From Rhodopseudomonas sp. (GTDB lineage: Bacteria; Pseudomonadota; Alphaproteobacteria; Rhizobiales; Xanthobacteraceae): 64,000 nucleotides of DNA. Under the pieces are notes generated by a model. That model was not told where the DNA came from, did not search any database, and was given only the letters and a program-made list of their open reading frames with translations. The stretch is taken from NCBI GenBank assembly GCA_016124795.1, contig WGNB01000003.1, positions 62,001 through 126,000 on the forward strand, given 5' to 3'. Position 1 is the first letter of the stretch. The number at the start of each line of letters is the position of its first letter. Below are positions 60,097 through 64,000 of this stretch, piece after piece. Both the position numbers and the translations under genes were made by a program.

Positions 60097-61041
60097 TCAA
60101 CGCTTCGGTAAGGAAGTCTTGGCCAGCACGCAATGGATGCCTTTATTGCCATCGACCAGTTGGGTGACGCGCAGATCTGCGGCCAGCGAACACAGCGTAT
60201 AGGCGTCCTGCGCACTCAGCCCCGAGAACTCGCGGATCAGCGCGATCATGTCACGCAAGGCTTGTTTGGCGGCGTCGTCGAGATCCTCGTCGAACCCCAT
60301 GGTAATCCATGCGTCGGCGGTCTCGGCCCGTGGCGCGGTCAGCTTCATATCCTTGCGAACATGGAATTCAAATGTGCCGGTCAGCGCGGTCTCGATCGCG
60401 GTCAGGCAGACCTCGCCATCGCCCTGCAATCCGTGACCATCGCCGGCGGAAAACAACGCGCCTCTCTCAAAGACCGGGAAATATGTCGTCGTACCGGCGC
60501 CGAGTTCCTTGTTGTCCATATTGCCACCAAACTGGCGCGGCTCTTTTGACGATAGCCGCCCCCAAGAGGCGGCCGGCGCGACGCCGAAATTGCCGAAGAA
60601 CGGCGCCAACGCGAGTTCCTGCCCCCACGGCATCGTCGCAATGTTACGCGCCCGATCGAGCGCAATGTGAATCCGCCGCTTTTCCGGGAAATCCTCTGGC
60701 AAGGTGCCGAGAAACGGCATCTGGATGTTCCAGCCCCAATCGGCGCGCAGCGCAATATCGACGACGCGCACCTCAAGAACGTCACCCGGTTCGCAGCCCT
60801 CGACGTAAATCGGTCCGGTCAGGAAATGCGGGCCGGGACCGCGAAGCGTGCTCGCAAACACCTCTTTTTGGCCTGGCACTTCGCTGAAGCCGAGTGCCGG
60901 ATCCGGCATATCCTCTGGCTCGCCCGACAGCGTCTCGATGGTCACGCGATCGCCGGACGCAATCCGCAGCACCGGCTTTAACGAACCGTCCCACAATCCC
61001 CAATGTACGTTGCCGGGTGTCGACGTCAAATAATGATCCAT
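60097..61041 (-). CDS. Acetamidase/formamidase family protein (FmdA/AmdA)
   Basis: 314 residues, usual length. It shows the family landmarks GPIYVEGCEPGDVLEVRVVD near residue 78, GGNMDNKELGAGTTTYFPV near 175 and GDGHGLQGDGEVC near 195, which supply metal-binding Asp/His and the catalytic Glu region. It hydrolyses short amides to acid and ammonia. It is 9 bases from the permease gene of the same operon and may act on the imported substrate. Confidence 0.9.
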   Translation of the reverse strand: MDHYLTSTPGNVHWGLWDGSLKPVLRIASGDRVTIETLSGEPEDMPDPALGFSEVPGQKEVFASTLRGPGPHFLTGPIYVEGCEPGDVLEVRVVDIALRADWGWNIQMPFLGTLPEDFPEKRRIHIALDRARNIATMPWGQELALAPFFGNFGVAPAASWGRLSSKEPRQFGGNMDNKELGAGTTTYFPVFERGALFSAGDGHGLQGDGEVCLTAIETALTGTFEFHVRKDMKLTAPRAETADAWITMGFDEDLDDAAKQALRDMIALIREFSGLSAQDAYTLCSLAADLRVTQLVDGNKGIHCVLAKTSLPKR

Positions 61042-61050
61042 AACCTGTCC

Positions 61051-61887
61051 TCAGCCCTTGACCGCGCCCAACGTCAGCCCGCGTACGATATGACGCTGCA
61101 GAATGAACACTGCCGTCAGCACCGGCAGCAGCGCGGTAATACCAACCACGGCCATCTCGCCCCAGCGCACGCCCTGACTGGTAATCAGCTTGGGAATTGA
61201 GACCGGCAGAGTTTGCACCGTCTCGCCACCCAGCATGAAGGCGAACAAAAACTCATTCCATGCGAAGATGAAACACAGCACGGCCGTCGCGACGATACCG
61301 TTGCGCAGCAGCGGGAAGACGACGCGGCGAAAAATCTGCGCGCGCGACCAGCCTTCCAACGCGGCCGCCTCCTCCAGCTCGACCGGCAGATCGCGGCAGA
61401 AACTGCGCAACACCCAGACGTAAAACGACAGATTGAACGTCATATAGGCCAGCGTCAGCCCCGCGAAGGTATCGAGCAGGCCAACCTTTGCGAAAATGAA
61501 ATAGAACGGAATGACCAGGCAGACTGGCGGCGCCATGCGGGTTGCGAGGATGAAGAGAAACAGGTCGTCCTTGAGCTTCATCTCGAACCGCGCGAAGGCA
61601 TAGGCCGCCGGCGTTCCGATCACGACCACCAACGCGGTGGAAACCAGACACAGCAGAAAGGACGTCACCAGGTTCCAGTAAAAACCCTGTTCGATGACGT
61701 ATTCGAAATGCGCCAAAGTCGGCGTAAATGTCCAGACCGTCGGCCGCGCGAACATGGCGTCGTTCGGCATGAACATCATCAACGCCATCCAGAAGATCGG
61801 AAACAGCACGACCGCTGCGTAGGCGACCACCGTTCCGGTCCAGATCAAACCGCCGGTCGTGCCCTTGGTATTGCTCACGTCGGACAT
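61051..61887 (-). CDS. ABC transporter permease, CUT1 sugar type (MalG family)
   Basis: 278 residues from the ATG at 61887; the long upstream frame overlaps the first permease. Six hydrophobic segments, with the coupling loop EEAAALEGWSRAQIFRRVVFP near residues 180-200. It closely follows the MalF-like gene. The operon has no ATPase gene within the window. Confidence 0.9.
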   Translation of the reverse strand: MSDVSNTKGTTGGLIWTGTVVAYAAVVLFPIFWMALMMFMPNDAMFARPTVWTFTPTLAHFEYVIEQGFYWNLVTSFLLCLVSTALVVVIGTPAAYAFARFEMKLKDDLFLFILATRMAPPVCLVIPFYFIFAKVGLLDTFAGLTLAYMTFNLSFYVWVLRSFCRDLPVELEEAAALEGWSRAQIFRRVVFPLLRNGIVATAVLCFIFAWNEFLFAFMLGGETVQTLPVSIPKLITSQGVRWGEMAVVGITALLPVLTAVFILQRHIVRGLTLGAVKG

Positions 61888-61895
61888 GCCCGGCC

Positions 61896-62822
61896 TCAAA
61901 ATGCGTTCAGGCGCTTTTTGGCGACCTGATAAAAGATGTTGCAGAAGGCAAAAAAAGCGATCCAGACCAGCACCGCCAGTGCCGACGCCTCGCCGATATT
62001 CCAGAATTCGAACGTCATCTTGTTGGCGAGAATGCTGGGCGTCTCGGTCGCGATGCCCGGGCCGCCTCCGGTCAGGACAAAGACGGTATCGAACACCTTG
62101 AAGGCGTCGATGAAGCGCAATAGCCCGATCACGACCAGCAACGGCGTCAGCATCGGTAATGTGATGTTGAAGAATATTTGAACCCCATTGGCGCCGTCGA
62201 CTGCGGCGGCGCGATAGGGTCCAAGCGGCAGTGCCTGAAGGCCGGCGAAGAATGCCAGCATCATGAACGGCGTCCATTGCCAGATATCGACGAAAATCAA
62301 GGCATAGAGCGCCAGATCGGGCGACGCGAAGACCGAGGTCTGGCCGATCAGGTGAAAGCGCTCCAGCACGTTGTAAGAAATGAAGCCCCAGGAACCGGCC
62401 AGCATGATCTTCCACAGCAGCCCGACGACGATCGGCGCCATCATGGTCGGCATGAACAGCAGCGGGATCAGGATTGAACGACCGCGAATCTGTTGATTCA
62501 GGACTAGCGCACCGGCCAGTCCGAGCATGAATTCGATCGGCACCGCGATGCCGACGAAGACCAACGCAATGCCAATCGAGTTCCAGAACCGGCCGTCGGT
62601 TAGCAGTTGGATGTAGTTGTCAACCCCAATGAACTCGGTAACGCGACCGAATTTGGCGGCATGCAGGCTGAGATAGACCGTGTAGATGAACGGGATCAGC
62701 GACACCACGGTCAGCGTGATCATCGACGGCGCGATCAGGAGGTAAGGATACCAAAAGCGTTCGCGCGGCGCCGGCAGAGCGCCATGCATATCGACCGGTA
62801 CGGCATCGCTGACAGTCGTCAT
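61896..62822 (-). CDS. ABC transporter permease, CUT1 sugar type (MalF family)
   Basis: 308 residues with six hydrophobic segments. The coupling region is YRAAAVDGANGVQIFFNITLP near residue 215, typical of MalF/UgpA proteins. It lies 84 bases after the binding-protein stop, with a very strong stem-loop between. Confidence 0.9.
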   Translation of the reverse strand: MTTVSDAVPVDMHGALPAPRERFWYPYLLIAPSMITLTVVSLIPFIYTVYLSLHAAKFGRVTEFIGVDNYIQLLTDGRFWNSIGIALVFVGIAVPIEFMLGLAGALVLNQQIRGRSILIPLLFMPTMMAPIVVGLLWKIMLAGSWGFISYNVLERFHLIGQTSVFASPDLALYALIFVDIWQWTPFMMLAFFAGLQALPLGPYRAAAVDGANGVQIFFNITLPMLTPLLVVIGLLRFIDAFKVFDTVFVLTGGGPGIATETPSILANKMTFEFWNIGEASALAVLVWIAFFAFCNIFYQVAKKRLNAF

Positions 62823-62851
62823 GGTATCCTGAGCGTTAGGAATTCGGGGTA

Positions 62852-62882
62852 TCGTCCCCGGCGCAGACGGCGCCGGGGACGA
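62852..62882 (-). other. Strong intercistronic stem-loop after the binding-protein gene
   Basis: TCGTCCCCGGCGC at 62852-62864 pairs perfectly with GCGCCGGGGACGA at 62870-62882, a 13-bp stem with a 5-base loop. It starts 24 bases after the stop at 62907 and ends 29 bases before the MalF-like start. There is no U run. This is the longest perfect hairpin in the window. Confidence 0.75.
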
Positions 62883-62906
62883 CAGGTCGGATCGGGAGCG
62901 CAGGCG

Positions 62907-64000
62907 CTACATCAGGCACTTGGTGCAGAGCTTCAGCATGGCTTCCTGGCCCTTCTTGGCGCCGTCTTCCGGCGAAAGCTTGCCGAGACCGACTTCCTGC
63001 GCGATGCCGCTGAGCGCGTCGTAGATCTCATAGAACTTCGGCATCCGCGGCTTGGCGGCGGCAACGTCGAGCGTCGATTTCATGGCCGCGTACAGGCTCT
63101 TGTTCGAGCTGCCCTTGATCGCCGGCAGCGCCCAGGAAGTTTCCCGGATCGGAACGCCGCCCTGACCCAGCGCAACCAGTTTGTCCTGCTGCTTCTTGTC
63201 GACCAGCCATTCCAGGAACAGGAAGGTGGCTTCGGGATGTTTGCTGCCGGTGCTGATCACGGTGATCGACGGTTCGGCTTCCGCGAAACGACCGCCTTTG
63301 AAGCCTTCCTTCACCGGGATCGGGCCGTAGACAAATTTGCCGGCGTAAGGCGAGCCACCGGGCTTATCGACGCCGAGAACGAAGTCGGACCAGGCGAGCG
63401 TCTGCGCCGCAATGCCCTTGCCCATGACGGTCGGCACATCGACCAGCGAATATTCGGCAATACCGGGAGGCGCGAATTTCCACAGCGCCGCCCACATCTT
63501 CAAGGCTTCGATCACTTGCGGGCTGTTAAACGTCGGGTGGCCCTCGGCGTCCATGATGTCGCCGCCATAGTTCTGGATGAAATCGCGCCACAAGGTGCCA
63601 AAGGTCGACCCGCCTTTGATGCCTTCCAGCACAACCCCGTAGAAATCGCTCTCCAGCGGCTTGCCGGCCAGCATCGCCCCCTTCTTGCGGGTGAAGAATT
63701 CGGCAATGTCGAGCATCTGCTTGAACGTCTTGGCCGGCGCCAGATCGTAACCGTATTTTGCCTTGAAAGCGGCCTTCTCCGTCGGATCGTTCAACAGGTC
63801 GGCACGGGCCCAGTAAATCTGGTTATAGTTCCAGTTCACGAAGCCGAGCTGCTTGCCGTTGGCGAAAGCCAGCGTCTTGTAAGGCTTCGGGATGAAGTCG
63901 GCGGTGTCGAGCTTCGGGTTCGCCAGTTTCGGATTCTTGACCAGATCGTCGACCGGACGAATGACGCCAGCGGACAACATCGGCCCAACCTGGAAGCCAT
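62907..64000 (-). CDS. ABC transporter substrate-binding protein (CUT1 sugar type), N-terminus cut by window edge
   Basis: The frame runs from the window edge (first full codon 63998-63996) to the stop at 62907, showing 363 residues; the start and signal peptide are outside. Motifs of extracellular solute-binding family 1 are visible: FANGKQLGFVNWNYNQIYWARADLL, split in my reading into FANGKQLGFVNWNYN and WARADLL near the N-side, then GKGIAAQTLAWSDF and SITVISTGSKHPEATFLFLEWL. Its operon encodes two CUT1 permeases. Confidence 0.87.
   Translation of the reverse strand, partial: GFQVGPMLSAGVIRPVDDLVKNPKLANPKLDTADFIPKPYKTLAFANGKQLGFVNWNYNQIYWARADLLNDPTEKAAFKAKYGYDLAPAKTFKQMLDIAEFFTRKKGAMLAGKPLESDFYGVVLEGIKGGSTFGTLWRDFIQNYGGDIMDAEGHPTFNSPQVIEALKMWAALWKFAPPGIAEYSLVDVPTVMGKGIAAQTLAWSDFVLGVDKPGGSPYAGKFVYGPIPVKEGFKGGRFAEAEPSITVISTGSKHPEATFLFLEWLVDKKQQDKLVALGQGGVPIRETSWALPAIKGSSNKSLYAAMKSTLDVAAAKPRMPKFYEIYDALSGIAQEVGLGKLSPEDGAKKGQEAMLKLCTKCLM

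Noticed and set aside
58143-60167. 674-codon plus-strand frame opposite the aldolase and dehydrogenase genes
   Set aside because: Antisense shadow caused by high GC; the minus strand carries two well-supported enzymes.
1-64000. tRNA, rRNA, CRISPR arrays, insertion sequences, integrases, attachment sites
   Set aside because: Read through for these and found none that can be supported.

Overview
The window looks like an accessory catabolic region of a GC-rich alphaproteobacterium, most likely a Hyphomicrobiales / Bradyrhizobium-like soil bacterium. This is inferred from base composition, from the density of ABC, TRAP and Bug-type uptake genes, and from the mix of LysR, GntR, TetR and MarR regulators. 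I see about 67 protein genes, no rRNA, tRNA, CRISPR array or insertion sequence, and one clear riboswitch. No search was run, so product names rest on motifs, length and context.

Layout. 1-4830 (+): end of an unknown gene, a branched-chain-type ABC transporter (livHMGF), an arylformamidase-like hydrolase and a RidA-family protein. 4844-9264 (-): binding protein, two SsuC/TauC-type permeases, an ATPase and a MetE-like enzyme. 9534-18522 (-): hydantoinase/oxoprolinase subunits A and B leading a second Liv-type transporter, with a divergent LysR gene at 18682. 19630-23178: two alpha/beta hydrolases and a polysaccharide deacetylase, then a divergent LysR gene. 23191-28025 (-): ATPase, binding protein, two permeases, hydrolase and TetR, divergent from another arylformamidase-like hydrolase at 28126. 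A strong palindrome, probably the TetR operator, lies between them. 29233-35511 (-): GntR, TRAP transporter (dctP, dctQ, dctM) and a DUF3604/PHP-like protein.

35821-39040: tandem glycine riboswitch in front of a DadA/glycine-oxidase-like flavoenzyme, a small zinc-ribbon protein, a second RidA protein and a GcvA-like LysR gene. 39203-43461 (+): Rieske ferredoxin, an unknown 117-residue protein, an amidohydrolase, a two-subunit thiamine diphosphate (TPP) decarboxylase and a Bug/TctC binding protein. It is convergent with 43666-46501 (-): a one-chain TPP enzyme and another Bug protein, followed by a clear terminator. 46809-53618: hydrolase, CoxG-like protein, a three-subunit molybdenum hydroxylase (FAD, Mo and 2Fe-2S subunits), an MFS carrier and a convergent MarR gene. 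54056-57974 (-): spermidine/putrescine-type ABC transporter. 58368-64000 (-): CUT1-type binding protein and two permeases, with acetamidase/formamidase, class II aldolase and D-2-hydroxyacid dehydrogenase.

How it works together. The region is a string of capture-and-degrade modules: each importer is linked to a few hydrolases or oxidoreductases and often a local regulator. Amide or ring-opening chemistry recurs (HyuAB, formamidase-like hydrolases, acetamidase, amidohydrolase, RidA). This suggests small N-containing or aromatic substrates, but no substrate can be named from sequence.

The most notable non-coding signals are the tandem glycine riboswitch, the TetR-like operator at 28051-28073, and a repeated pattern: in four transporter operons a GC-rich hairpin follows the binding-protein stop codon and precedes the next cistron.
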